Shown here in pieces: positions 1 through 6,566 of a stretch of DNA of 8,634 nt. Below the pieces are notes generated by a model. It was not told the DNA's origin and searched no databases. It was given only the letters and a program-made list of their open reading frames with translations. Position 1 is the stretch's first letter. Each line of letters starts with the position of its first letter. The DNA comes from Sphingomonas sp. (GTDB lineage: Bacteria; Pseudomonadota; Alphaproteobacteria; Sphingomonadales; Sphingomonadaceae). The DNA is taken from assembly GCA_030146605.1 (NCBI GenBank), contig JASLBO010000450.1, forward strand, positions 1 through 8,634, given 5' to 3'. The translations under genes were made by a program, and so were the position numbers.

Positions 1-48
1 GCTCGCCCCAACGGCGCGCCGGGCAGCAGCCGCGCCGTCGGGGCGAGC
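1..48. repeat. 18-base inverted repeat, 12-base loop, inside murI at window edge
   Basis: Bases 1-18 and 31-48 are inverted copies with a single mismatch (A at 10 against C at 39). In RNA of the murI sense strand the mismatch becomes a G-U wobble, giving a continuous 18-pair stem with a 12-base loop. It lies within the coding region, roughly codons 19-34. Whether it is a natural hairpin or a foldback artefact at a contig end cannot be decided from this window. Confidence 0.75.
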
Positions 49-104
49 ACCGAAAGCCCGCCGACGCCGGAATCGAAGAACAGGATCGGGCGGCGATCGG
101 CCAT
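1..104 (-). CDS. murI: Glutamate racemase, 5' end only (cut by window edge)
   Basis: Glutamate racemase interconverts L- and D-glutamate in the cytoplasm and supplies D-Glu for peptidoglycan precursors. Only the first 34 codons are in the window. They contain the N-terminal family signature ILFFDSGVGGLSVL at residues 7-20, which carries the catalytic-site Asp of the FDSG motif. The ATG at 104 gives MADRRPILFF; a second in-frame ATG at 116 would add four residues, and neither has a clear Shine-Dalgarno. The gene is divergent from plsY across about 100 bases. After LLPGAP (residues 26-31) the reading continues LGRA, whereas I recall family members continuing with a V/I-V-Y-A-A-D strand. That departure coincides with the second arm of an inverted repeat (positions 1-48), so the outermost bases should be treated with care. 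The family call is secure from the signature; the rest of the protein is not visible. Confidence 0.85.
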   Translation of the reverse strand, partial: MADRRPILFFDSGVGGLSVLAPTARLLPGAPLGR

Positions 105-156
105 GCCGGCGCGCATGGCTCGCGCCCGCCGCGCCGTCAACCGCGCGGGCAGGCGG

Positions 157-184
157 TTGCACCCCGCCGGACATGGCTTATGCT
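157..184 (+). promoter_or_regulatory. Candidate promoter for plsY-dprA
   Basis: A TTGCAC box (157-162) and a TATGCT box (179-184) are separated by 16 bases in the murI-plsY divergent gap. Transcription would begin near 191, leaving a short leader that still holds the AGGGGG ribosome site. The match to the sigma-70 consensus is partial (3/6 and 4/6), so this is a position-supported guess. Confidence 0.35.
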
Positions 185-193
185 GGCGGCGAC

Positions 194-199
194 AGGGGG
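194..199 (+). promoter_or_regulatory. Ribosome binding site deciding the plsY start
   Basis: AGGGGG lies five bases before the TTG codon at 205. The next in-frame candidate, ATG at 226, has no purine-rich site upstream. This favours the TTG start. Confidence 0.6.
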
Positions 200-204
200 T
201 CAAT

Positions 205-810
205 TTGCCAACCGAAATCGTCTGGATGCCTGCCGCCGCTGCGATCCTGCTGGGCTATCTGCTCGGTTCGATCCCGTTCGGCGTATTGCTCACCCGCATG
301 GCCGGGGCAGGCGACCTGCGCCAGATCGGCTCGGGCAATATCGGCGCCACCAATGTGCTGCGCACCGGCCGCAAGGGCCTCGCCGCGGCGACGTTGCTGC
401 TCGATCTGGCAAAGGGCGCGGCGGCGGTGCTGCTCGCCGGCTGGCTGCTGCCGGGAACCGAAGTGCTCGCCGGAATGGGGGCCTTTCTCGGCCATTGCTA
501 CCCGGCGTGGCTGCGCTTCCGCGGCGGCAAGGGGGTGGCGACCTTGATGGGCATCGTCATCGCGCTGCACTGGCCTTCGGGGCTCGTCTACGCCGTGGTG
601 TGGCTCGGGCTGCTTGCGGCGCTGCGCATCTCGTCGCTCGCCGGGATCGGCGCGGCGATCAGCGCCCCGGTCAGCGCCGCTTTCTGGGGCCGGATCGACC
701 TTGTCCTGCTGCTGCTCGCGCTGGCCTTGATCGTGCTGTGGAAGCATCGCGAGAATGTCGATCGCCTGCTCAGCGGCACCGAGCCGCGTATCGGCAGAAA
801 GCATGGCTGA
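205..810 (+). CDS. plsY: Acyl-phosphate:glycerol-3-phosphate acyltransferase PlsY
   Basis: PlsY is an integral inner-membrane enzyme that transfers the acyl group from acyl-phosphate to glycerol-3-phosphate, making lysophosphatidic acid for phospholipid synthesis. The 201-residue product has the family's three conserved loops: GSIPFG (21-26) running into IGSGNIGATNVLRT (41-54); GHCYPAWLRFRGGKGVAT (96-113), with the glycine/lysine-rich substrate loop; and HRENVDRLLSGTE (181-193). Hydrophobic segments lie near residues 10-30, 60-82, 86-103, 115-140 and 143-180, as expected for a small multi-pass protein. The TTG at 205 is chosen because AGGGGG precedes it; starting at ATG 226 gives 194 residues and would also keep every motif. 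A longer open frame back to 103 is arginine-rich and unlike the family. The stop codon lies inside the start of dprA (8-base overlap), so the two are probably co-transcribed and translationally coupled. Confidence 0.96.
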   Translation: MPTEIVWMPAAAAILLGYLLGSIPFGVLLTRMAGAGDLRQIGSGNIGATNVLRTGRKGLAAATLLLDLAKGAAAVLLAGWLLPGTEVLAGMGAFLGHCYPAWLRFRGGKGVATLMGIVIALHWPSGLVYAVVWLGLLAALRISSLAGIGAAISAPVSAAFWGRIDLVLLLLALALIVLWKHRENVDRLLSGTEPRIGRKHG

Positions 811-1885
811 CCCGCGCGAGGCACGGCTGCGGCTGCTGCGCTCGGCGAATATCGGTCCCGTGACCTATCGGCATCTGATCGCCCGCTTCGGCACCCCTGC
901 CGCGGCGCTCGAGGCGTTGCCGATGCTCGCGGCGCGCGGCGGGGGGCGCGCACCGGCGATCGCCGATCTGGGCACGATCCGGCGCGAAATCGCGCAGGTC
1001 GAAAAACTCGGCGCGCGCCACCTGTTTCTCACCGACACCGATTACCCACTTTTGCTCGCCGAACTGGAGAGCGCACCCCCGGCGCTGATCGTGCGCGGGG
1101 CGATCGAGCTCACCAAGCGTACCTGTGTCGCGATGGTGGGCGCGCGCAATGCCTCGGCGGCGGCATGCCGCTTCGCCCGCCAGCTGGCGCTCGGGCTTGC
1201 CGATCAAGGCGTGACGGTGGTCTCGGGCCTTGCCCGCGGCGTCGATACCGCGGCGCATGTCGGGTCACTCGCGGGCGGCACCGTGGGAGTGATCGCCAGC
1301 GGAATCGACATCGCCTTCCCACCGGAGAATGCCGAGCTCCAGGAGCGGGTTGCCCGCGAAGGCCTGCTGATCGCCGAACAGCCGCCGGGCACCGAGCCGC
1401 TTGCCCGCTTCTTCCCTTCGCGCAACCGGATCATCGCCGCCCTCGCGACGGGGACCGTGGTAGTCGAGGCGGCGCCCAGATCGGGGTCGTTGATCACTGC
1501 ACGCATCGCCGCCGAAGCCGGGCGCGAAGTGATGGCGGTGCCCGGCTCGCCGCTCGATCCGCGCGCGCAGGGCTGCAACCTGCTGATCCGCGAGGGCGCG
1601 ACCTTGGTCCAGTCGGTGGAGGATATCCTTGAGGCGATCCGCCCGATCGACGCGCGGGCGGTGCGTTCGCCTGCCAGCCGCTTCGACGGCCCAGCGCCCT
1701 CGGATGCCAGCGACACCGATCGGCGACAGGTGGCAGGTCTGCTTGGCCCGGTGCCTGTGCTGGTAGACGAGCTCGTCCGCCAGGCCGCGCTTAGCCCGGC
1801 AATCGTCCAGACGGTGCTGCTCGAGCTCGAACTGGCCGGACGGCTGGAGCGCCATGCCGGTGGCAGAGTAAGCCTCATTTGCTAG
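803..1885 (+). CDS. dprA: DNA-processing protein DprA (single-strand DNA binding, RecA loader)
   Basis: DprA binds incoming single-stranded DNA during natural transformation and helps load RecA. The family is also conserved in bacteria not known to be transformable. The 360-residue product has the full three-part architecture: an N-terminal helical SAM-like region (about 1-75, with the helix-hairpin text NIGPVTYRHLIARFG); a Rossmann-like DprA core with VGARNAS (112-118), VVSGLARGVDTAAH (139-152), FPSRNRII (204-211) and GSLITARIAAEAGR (near 228-241); and a C-terminal winged-helix (DML1-type) segment (about 313-358). The ATG at 803 overlaps the plsY stop and starts MADPREARLRLL, a good match to the family N-terminus. 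The frame extends further upstream only inside plsY. The gene ends 12 bases from the convergent DUF4403 gene. No comEC or other competence gene is visible, so a role in transformation is not shown here. Confidence 0.97.
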   Translation: MADPREARLRLLRSANIGPVTYRHLIARFGTPAAALEALPMLAARGGGRAPAIADLGTIRREIAQVEKLGARHLFLTDTDYPLLLAELESAPPALIVRGAIELTKRTCVAMVGARNASAAACRFARQLALGLADQGVTVVSGLARGVDTAAHVGSLAGGTVGVIASGIDIAFPPENAELQERVAREGLLIAEQPPGTEPLARFFPSRNRIIAALATGTVVVEAAPRSGSLITARIAAEAGREVMAVPGSPLDPRAQGCNLLIREGATLVQSVEDILEAIRPIDARAVRSPASRFDGPAPSDASDTDRRQVAGLLGPVPVLVDELVRQAALSPAIVQTVLLELELAGRLERHAGGRVSLIC

Positions 1886-1905
1886 TCGCTGCGAGCCTCA
1901 GCGAC
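1885..1905. terminator. Small hairpin between convergent dprA and DUF4403 genes
   Basis: GTCGCTG (1885-1891) and CAGCGAC (1899-1905) form a perfect 7-pair stem with a 7-base loop. The hairpin fills the 12-base gap and includes the last base of the dprA stop and the whole stop codon of the opposite gene. There is no T-run on either side, so it is not a classical intrinsic terminator. It may still act as a bidirectional end signal or RNA-stabilising stem. Confidence 0.3.
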
Positions 1906-3430
1906 CATTCGGGCGATACTCGACTCGCGCCGAGCCATCGGCCCAGACCGGCAGATACAGCCCTTGGCCTCCTGCCTGCAGCACCCCGGTGCGAACGTCG
2001 CCGATATCCGCGCGGATGACGAAATCGCCCGTCCTTTTCTCGACGATCGCGCGCTCGACCTTGCCGAGCAGCTTCTGGAAGTCGCGCTCGAAATTCTGGG
2101 TGAGCGATTGCGCGACGACGGTCGCAACCGCGGGATTGCGGACGAGCTGGACGAGAATGTCGCCGCCCACGCCGTCGGTGTTGCCGTTCACCGCCAGCCC
2201 CGCGAACGCGACGCGCTGCGAATTGGGCGCATTGACCGGCTTCGCGGTGATCCAGACGATCCCGTGCGTCTCCTCCCGGCTTCCCTCCGGCCGTGCCCTG
2301 AGCGTGAGGCCGACGGCGATACGCCCGCCGCTGGTGCCATAGCCGACGACCTTCTCGAACCGCGCCACCACGGGCCCGATCCCCGGCAGGTCGAAAGGCC
2401 GCTGCGATCGCTTGGTCAGCGCCTTCAGGATCACCGGCTCAAGCTGGGCGTAATCGGCGATCACCGGAACGAAGAAGCGCAACTGCGCACCGCTAGCTGC
2501 GCGCGTGAGCGGCGGCAGCGGGATCGGCGCCGGGTCCTGCGGGCGGGGGCCGACGAACGTCTCGGTCAGTGCCGCCATCCCCAGCTTGAGCCGCAATTTG
2601 CCGCCCGACAGGCTGTATCCACCATAGCTCAGCCGCTGCGGGGTGATCCGCATCCACACCGGCGGATTGTCCTTGTTGAGCTCCAGCGAGGTGAAGCTCT
2701 GGCGCCACGCATCGGCGACCTTGGCGCGGATGTTGAGCCTGGCGATTTCTGTCGGCAGCGTGCGCTCCAGCTCGGCGACGATCGGCCGGAGCCTCTCGTC
2801 GGCCTTGTCGGTGAAGGTGATTCGCTTGCCCAGCAGATCGATCCCGGGAGGGTCGGTCCAGTCGTAAGCGAGCTGCACCTTCGCCGTCGCGCGCCAATCC
2901 TCATGCAGCGTCAGCCGGACGCGGGCGTGGACCATCGCCGAGCCCGTTGCGGTTTCGCCCTTCAGCACGCCGCCCACGTCGCGCGCGGCGATCGTCGCGC
3001 GGATCGGAATGTCGGCGATGATGTCCTCGCCTTGCCCGCGCAGCCGGATCGGCGCGCGCGTGACGGTGCCGGTGACGGTGCAGCCCAGCGCCGGTGTGAC
3101 CTTGAGGCTCTTCTTGAATAGCCGCACGCGCGCCGGGGGGACGCATTCATCGAGATGCTTGTCGATCGACCAGAGCGTGCGCGGGATCGCCCGCTCCAGC
3201 GCCTGCGACAGCACCGAAGTGTTGACGTCGAGCGGAACCGCGATCGCCGAGACATGGCGGGGCGCCTCGATCGGATCGGTCACGCGCGGCGGCGGCTGGA
3301 CCGCGGTGTCGCGCGCGAAAATCATCAGGGCGATCACGCCCGCGGCAAGCAGCGCCGCGAGCACGAGAAGGATGATCCAGATGCGCCGGCGGCGGGGTGC
3401 AGGGGACGGCAGCGATTGCGGGTTGGTCAA
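1898..3430 (-). CDS. DUF4403 family protein, membrane-anchored, function unknown
   Basis: The 510-residue product begins with a short proline-rich basic segment and RRRR (13-16), then one hydrophobic helix (about 17-38), then about 470 residues rich in alternating hydrophobic strands with no further membrane segment. By the positive-inside rule the tetra-arginine stays cytoplasmic and the bulk faces the periplasm. I recognise the body as DUF4403; no enzyme motif is apparent. Two stretches start alike, VPLDVNTSVLSQALERAI (from 65) and VPVIADYAQLEPVILKAL (from 321), which suggests a two-copy domain. The TTG at 3430 is chosen because GGAGG sits five bases before it. An ATG at 3442, four codons earlier, overlaps that GGAGG and has no site of its own, but an annotation tool might pick it. 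The gene is convergent with dprA, divergent from topA, and transcribed alone. A lipid-binding envelope role is only a structural guess. Confidence 0.9.
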   Translation of the reverse strand: MTNPQSLPSPAPRRRRIWIILLVLAALLAAGVIALMIFARDTAVQPPPRVTDPIEAPRHVSAIAVPLDVNTSVLSQALERAIPRTLWSIDKHLDECVPPARVRLFKKSLKVTPALGCTVTGTVTRAPIRLRGQGEDIIADIPIRATIAARDVGGVLKGETATGSAMVHARVRLTLHEDWRATAKVQLAYDWTDPPGIDLLGKRITFTDKADERLRPIVAELERTLPTEIARLNIRAKVADAWRQSFTSLELNKDNPPVWMRITPQRLSYGGYSLSGGKLRLKLGMAALTETFVGPRPQDPAPIPLPPLTRAASGAQLRFFVPVIADYAQLEPVILKALTKRSQRPFDLPGIGPVVARFEKVVGYGTSGGRIAVGLTLRARPEGSREETHGIVWITAKPVNAPNSQRVAFAGLAVNGNTDGVGGDILVQLVRNPAVATVVAQSLTQNFERDFQKLLGKVERAIVEKRTGDFVIRADIGDVRTGVLQAGGQGLYLPVWADGSARVEYRPNGR

Positions 3431-3435
3431 TGCGG

Positions 3436-3440
3436 CCTCC
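3436..3440 (-). promoter_or_regulatory. Ribosome binding site deciding the DUF4403 start
   Basis: GGAGG on the minus strand is five bases from the TTG at 3430. It is embedded in the ATGGAGG of the alternative ATG start, so the two candidates exclude each other as ribosome sites. Confidence 0.55.
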
Positions 3441-3522
3441 ATGCTGCGCGCTGGATACGTCCGGCGATCCGTGCGGTTCCGCAACGACTCGGCTTGACGC
3501 CGCCTCCAACCGGTCCCCACCT

Positions 3523-3538
3523 TACACGCGTACACGTG
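3523..3538. repeat. TACACG direct repeat, 8-base period, upstream of topA
   Basis: TACACG occurs at 3523-3528 and 3531-3536 in the divergent DUF4403-topA gap, about 20 bases before the topA start and next to its GAGGA ribosome site (3538-3542). The second copy forms the palindrome CACGTG (3533-3538). It could be an operator; nothing else supports that. Confidence 0.25.
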
Positions 3539-3555
3539 AGGATAGCTTAACCCCC

Positions 3556-6123
3556 ATGCAGCTCGTCATCGTCGAATCGCCCGCCAAGGCGAAGACCATC
3601 GAAAAATATCTGGGTTCGGATTACCGCGTCCTCGCTTCCTACGGCCATGTCCGCGACCTGCCGCCGCGCGACGGATCGGTGAACCCCGAAGACGGGTTCG
3701 CGATGGAGTGGGAGACCTATGCAGACAAGTCGAAGCAATTGAAGGCGATCTCCGATCTCGCCAAGACTGCCGACCGGCTGATCCTCGCGACCGATCCCGA
3801 TCGCGAAGGCGAGGCGATCAGCTGGCACGTCCAGGAAGTGCTGCGCATCAAGAAGGCGCTTCCCAAGGAAGTCGAGCGAGTCACCTTCAATGCGATCACC
3901 AAGCCGGCGATCCTCGCCGCGATGAAGGCGCCGCGCGAGCTCGATACCGATCTGATCGACGCCTATCGCGCCCGCCGCGCGCTCGATTATCTGGTCGGCT
4001 TCACGCTCTCCCCGGTATTGTGGCGCAAGCTGCCCGGCGCCAAGTCGGCCGGTCGCGTCCAGTCGGTCGCGTTGCGCATCATCGTCGATCGCGAGCGCGA
4101 GATCGAAAGCTTCCGCCCGCAGGAATATTGGTCGGTCACGGCCGATATGGAGCAGGACGGCACGCCGTTCGTGGCACGGCTGGTCAAATATAAGGGCGAC
4201 AAGATCGATCGCCTGACGATCGGCGAGCAAGGCACTGCGCTCGCCGCGAAGAAGGCAGTCGAGGAGGGGCGCTTCTCGGTCTCCTCGGTCGAGACCAAGC
4301 CGGCGACGCGGAACCCGCCGCCGCCTTTCACTACGTCGACGCTCCAGCAGGAAGCGGCGCGCAAGCTCGGCTTCTCGGCGAGCCACACCATGCGGATCGC
4401 GCAGGGCCTCTACGAGGACGGCGCGATCACCTATATGCGTACCGACGGCGTCCAGATGGACCCGGATGCGATCCAGGAGGCGCGCAGGGCAGTCGCGACG
4501 CGTTATGACGGGTCGTATGTGCCCGACAAGCCGCGCATCTACACCACCAAGGCCAAGAACGCGCAGGAAGCGCATGAGGCGATCCGTCCGACCGACTTTT
4601 CGAAGGACAAGGCCGGGAGCGGCGATCATGGCCGGCTGTACGATCTGATCTGGAAGCGCGCGCTGGCCAGCCAGATGGCGTCGGCGCGGATGGAGCGCAC
4701 CACGATCGATCTCGAGGACGGCAGCGGCCAGCATGGCTTGCGCGCCACTGGCCAGGTCGTGCTCTTCGCCGGCTATCTCGCGCTCTACGAAGAGGGCCGC
4801 GACGATGAGGGCGACGAGGACAGCCGCCGCCTGCCGCGCATGTCCGCGGGGGACGCGCCGGCCAAGAAGGCAGTCAATGCCGAGCAGCATTTCACCCAGC
4901 CGCCGGCGCGCTTTTCCGAAGCTTCGCTGGTCAAGCGGCTCGAAGAGTTGGGCATCGGCCGGCCGTCGACCTATGCCTCGATCATCCAGACCCTCAAGGA
5001 CCGCGCTTATGTGCGGATCGAGAAGAACCGCTTCTTCGCCGAGGAGAGCGGGCGGCTGGTGACGGCGTTCCTCGAACGCTTCTTCGAGAAATATGTCGGC
5101 TATGATTTCACTGCCGAGCTCGAGGAAGAGCTGGACGACGTGTCGGGTGGCCGCGCCGAATGGCAGGCGGTGCTCGCCGAGTTCTGGAAGGACTTCAAGC
5201 CGCGCACCACCGAAGTGATGGAGCAGAAGCCGAGCGAGGTTACCGCTGCGCTCGACCTGTTCCTCGAACCCTATCTGTTTCCCGCCAAGGCCGATGGCGG
5301 CGATCCGCGGCTCTGCCCGAATTGCGGCAATGGCCGGCTGGCGCTGCGCGGCGGCAAGTTCGGCGCGTTCGTCGCGTGCTCGAACTATCCTGAATGCAAG
5401 TTCACCCGCCGCTTCGGCGAGCCGGGCGGCGAGGGAGCCGAATCGACCGGGCCCGAAGTGCTGGGGGTGGATCCCGACACCGGGCTCAACGTCGAGCGCA
5501 AATCGGGGCGTTTCGGACCTTACATCCAGCTCGGCGACGGCAAGGAGGCGGCGCGCGCCTCGATCCCCAAGGACATCAATCTCGATCTCGAATGGGCACT
5601 CAAGCTGCTCAAACTGCCGCGCACGGTCGGCAATCATCCGGAGAGCGGCAATCCGATCACCGCCTCGATCGGCCGCTATGGGCCGTATCTGGCGCATGAC
5701 GGCAAATATGCCCGGCTCCAGTCGACCGCCGAGGTGTTCGAGACGGGGATGAACGCCGCGGTGGTCAAGCTCGCCGAAGCGGCGGCGAATGGCGGCCGCC
5801 CGGCGCGCGGCACCGCGCGGGAGCCGCTCAAGGTTCTGGGCAAGCATCCGCGTAGCGAGGCCGAGATCAAGCTGATGGAGGGGCGCTACGGCGCCTATGT
5901 CACCGATGGCGAGACCAATGCGACCTTGCCAAAGTCGATCGACAAGGACCAGCTGACGCTGGAGGAAGCCGCCCAGCTGATCGACGCGCGTGCCGCCGCG
6001 GGACCGCCCAAGGGCAAGGGCAAGAAGAAGGCCGCACCGAAAAAGGCGGCGGTGAAGAAGCCGGCTGCCAAAGCGCCGGCAAAGAACGCTGCGGCCAAGA
6101 AGCCGGCGGCGAAAAAAGAATAG
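3556..6123 (+). CDS. topA: DNA topoisomerase I (type IA)
   Basis: TopA relaxes negative supercoils by cutting and rejoining one DNA strand, setting chromosome supercoiling with gyrase. The 855-residue product is full length (E. coli TopA has 865). Visible in order: the TOPRIM domain, starting MQLVIVESPAKAKTIEKYLG with metal-binding TDPDREGEAISW near 79-90; the type IA core with the active-site tyrosine Y293 in ITYMRTDG, and the conserved AQEAHEAIRPTD and GIGRPSTYASII segments; a C-terminal four-cysteine zinc module (C587, C590, C608, C614); then repeated topoisomerase C-terminal modules marked by GRFGPYIQLGD, GRYGPYLAHDG and GRYGAYVTDGE. The last 37 residues (819-855) hold 15 lysines and 13 alanines with prolines, a flexible DNA-binding tail. 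The ATG at 3556 matches the family N-terminus exactly; GAGGA (3538-3542) lies 13 bases upstream, rather far. Upstream frame extension is not homologous. topA often follows dprA in alphaproteobacteria; here DUF4403 lies between, on the other strand. Confidence 0.99.
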   Translation: MQLVIVESPAKAKTIEKYLGSDYRVLASYGHVRDLPPRDGSVNPEDGFAMEWETYADKSKQLKAISDLAKTADRLILATDPDREGEAISWHVQEVLRIKKALPKEVERVTFNAITKPAILAAMKAPRELDTDLIDAYRARRALDYLVGFTLSPVLWRKLPGAKSAGRVQSVALRIIVDREREIESFRPQEYWSVTADMEQDGTPFVARLVKYKGDKIDRLTIGEQGTALAAKKAVEEGRFSVSSVETKPATRNPPPPFTTSTLQQEAARKLGFSASHTMRIAQGLYEDGAITYMRTDGVQMDPDAIQEARRAVATRYDGSYVPDKPRIYTTKAKNAQEAHEAIRPTDFSKDKAGSGDHGRLYDLIWKRALASQMASARMERTTIDLEDGSGQHGLRATGQVVLFAGYLALYEEGRDDEGDEDSRRLPRMSAGDAPAKKAVNAEQHFTQPPARFSEASLVKRLEELGIGRPSTYASIIQTLKDRAYVRIEKNRFFAEESGRLVTAFLERFFEKYVGYDFTAELEEELDDVSGGRAEWQAVLAEFWKDFKPRTTEVMEQKPSEVTAALDLFLEPYLFPAKADGGDPRLCPNCGNGRLALRGGKFGAFVACSNYPECKFTRRFGEPGGEGAESTGPEVLGVDPDTGLNVERKSGRFGPYIQLGDGKEAARASIPKDINLDLEWALKLLKLPRTVGNHPESGNPITASIGRYGPYLAHDGKYARLQSTAEVFETGMNAAVVKLAEAAANGGRPARGTAREPLKVLGKHPRSEAEIKLMEGRYGAYVTDGETNATLPKSIDKDQLTLEEAAQLIDARAAAGPPKGKGKKKAAPKKAAVKKPAAKAPAKNAAAKKPAAKKE

Positions 6124-6124
6124 C

Positions 6125-6199
6125 CGTCATCCCGGCAAACCCGGGATCTCAGGCGAAGGCGTGATGCGGCACGAGATCCCGGCCTTCGCCGGGATGACG
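6125..6199. repeat. Palindromic REP-like element between convergent genes
   Basis: The element begins two bases after the topA stop. Outer arms CGTCATCCCGGC (6125-6136) and GCCGGGATGACG (6188-6199) pair perfectly over 12 bases. Inner arms CCGGGATCTC (6141-6150) and GAGATCCCGG (6173-6182) pair over 10, leaving a 22-base loop. The right half alone also folds as CCCGGC-CTTC-GCCGGG (6178-6193), so two competing folds exist. Its position between convergent topA and the Sel1 gene suits transcript ending or 3' end protection in both directions. There is no T-run. I recall many near-identical 'cccggcgaaggccggga' palindromes scattered in sphingomonad genomes, which would make this a repeated extragenic element; copy number cannot be checked here. 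Confidence 0.8.
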
Positions 6200-6207
6200 A
6201 GCTATGC

Positions 6208-6504
6208 TCAGGCCGCGCGCATCTCCAGCCCGCGCAGCCACGCCCGCGCGGCCTTCTGCGCGTTGGTGATCTCGCGCGCGGTCATGTCCTCGGAAATCTC
6301 GGCGCGGCACTCGGCGGCGCGGTCGCTGCCCGAGACGGCGGCGATGTTGAACCATTTATGCGCTTCGACCAGATCGACGTCGACGCCTTCGGCACCGCTC
6401 GAATAGACGATGCCCAGATCGAAACATGCCTTCGAGTCGCCGCGGGCTGCGTCGCTCAACCGGCTCTCGATCAGGAAACGCGCGCTCTTGATGCTGTTGG
6501 CCAT
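6208..6504 (-). CDS. Small Sel1-repeat protein
   Basis: The 98-residue product has one recognisable Sel1-type (TPR-like) helical repeat across about residues 17-60: ARGDSKACFDLGIVYSSG followed by DLVEAHKWFNIAAVSGSDRA, with the characteristic A.....LG..Y and A..W...AA pattern. Sel1 repeats are protein-binding scaffolds; no partner or enzymatic role can be read from the sequence. There is no signal peptide or membrane segment, so it is probably cytoplasmic. The ATG at 6504 starts MANSIKSARFLIESRL; only a weak GGA-rich site lies upstream. The gene converges on topA across the palindromic element and lies 73 bases downstream of panC on the same strand, so it may share panC's transcript or have its own promoter in that gap. 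A single repeat is short for the family, where repeats are usually several in tandem; this looks like a genuine compact protein, not a fragment, because it has its own start and stop. Confidence 0.8.
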   Translation of the reverse strand: MANSIKSARFLIESRLSDAARGDSKACFDLGIVYSSGAEGVDVDLVEAHKWFNIAAVSGSDRAAECRAEISEDMTAREITNAQKAARAWLRGLEMRAA

Positions 6505-6566
6505 TGCCGCTCATCCAATTGCTGATCCCTATGTTGCAAGGATTGGCAGGTAAGCGGGAAACAAAA

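Noticed and set aside
103..204. N-terminal extension of PlsY back to ATG 103
   Set aside because: The extra residues are arginine/alanine-rich, unlike the family's N-terminus, and overlap the murI start region; AGGGGG at 194-199 supports a later start.
1964..3121. Long plus-strand frame opposite the DUF4403 gene (385 codons)
   Set aside because: Antisense shadow; the product is arginine/aspartate-rich and domain-less, while the minus-strand product has a membrane helix and family features.
3494..3526. TTGACG ... CTTACA as a topA promoter
   Set aside because: The spacing is 21 bases, too long for a sigma-70 promoter, and no better -10 lies at 16-18 bases.
3533..3538. CACGTG core as a possible parS site (relevant because MipZ binds ParB)
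   Set aside because: Only the 6-base core and one or two flanking bases match the 16-base TGTTTCACGTGAAACA consensus; the flanks do not.
3547..5847. Long open frame on the minus strand opposite topA (766 codons)
   Set aside because: It is the antisense shadow of a well-identified topA in high-GC DNA; the arginine-rich translation has no recognisable domain.
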